Shown here in pieces: positions 12,398 to 14,287 of a stretch of DNA of 14,287 bases. Position numbers and translations under genes: made by a program. This DNA is from JBDUDK01 sp040002995 (GTDB lineage: Bacteria; Actinomycetota; Acidimicrobiia; Acidimicrobiales; Ilumatobacteraceae), in the NCBI GenBank assembly GCA_040002995.1, contig JBDUDK010000041.1:1-14287 (forward strand), in the 5' to 3' direction. The notes beneath the pieces are model-generated. The model saw only the letters and a list, made by a program, of their open reading frames with translations, did no database searches and was not told the DNA's origin. Positions within the stretch are counted from its first letter, which is position 1; the number at the start of each line of letters is the position of its first letter.

Positions 12398-14287
<1,890 letters not shown>

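Overview
This window is high-G+C bacterial chromosome that reads as ordinary, densely packed core DNA of an actinobacterium (Actinomycetota). The lineage hints are a DUF3263 gene followed by a LytR_C-domain membrane protein (the Rv0430-Rv0431/VirR arrangement of mycobacteria), a CysO-like sulfur carrier ending in AVAGG, a solo GroEL behind CIRCE operators, a UVR-containing ClpC, and TANNNT -10 hexamers placed a few bases before start codons. My best guess is a non-model lineage such as Acidimicrobiia. That is an inference from gene content and protein wording, not a computed placement.

Layout. 1-725 (-): N-terminal part of GroEL, controlled by two overlapping CIRCE operators (780-829). Divergent from it is an FAD-dependent oxidoreductase (910-2358, +). 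2362-4129 (-): an amidase-signature hydrolase followed by a CysO-like ubiquitin-fold protein. 4181-4384 (+): a small membrane protein whose 3' end overlaps a glycerate kinase (4344-5348, -). 5375-6340 (-): tRNA-Thr(UGU), the DUF3263 gene and the LytR_C/VirR-like gene, upstream of the glycerate kinase. 6380-7597 (+): an MFS-type transporter. 7599-9546 (-): ispD-ispF-rlmB joined by two ATGA overlaps; this is isoprenoid-precursor (MEP pathway) synthesis plus 23S rRNA methylation. 9578-10237 (+): a Crp/Fnr-family regulator divergent from ispD, with a perfect 21-bp palindrome between them. 10241-12278 (-): radA then a dienelactone-hydrolase-family gene. 12398-14287 (-): most of clpC, with its 5' end outside the window.

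How it fits together. The right half (clpC, radA, ispD, ispF, rlmB) is a reshuffled version of the neighbourhood known from mycobacteria. At the places where disA, carD and cysS would be expected there are instead a dienelactone-hydrolase-family gene, a Crp-like regulator, and nothing. The left half holds stress (groEL), sulfur-carrier, cell-envelope and carbon-metabolism genes. No intergenic space exceeds about 185 bp, and every convergent pair ends within 3 bp of its partner or overlaps it.

I see no phage, insertion sequence, CRISPR array, toxin-antitoxin or defence system, and no candidate for a new multi-gene system. The more interesting signals are regulatory: tandem overlapping CIRCE sites, a PafBC/RecA-NDp-type promoter on radA, the ispD/crp palindrome that carries both -10 elements, a 20-bp direct repeat between clpC and radA, and a consistent leaderless-type promoter layout.
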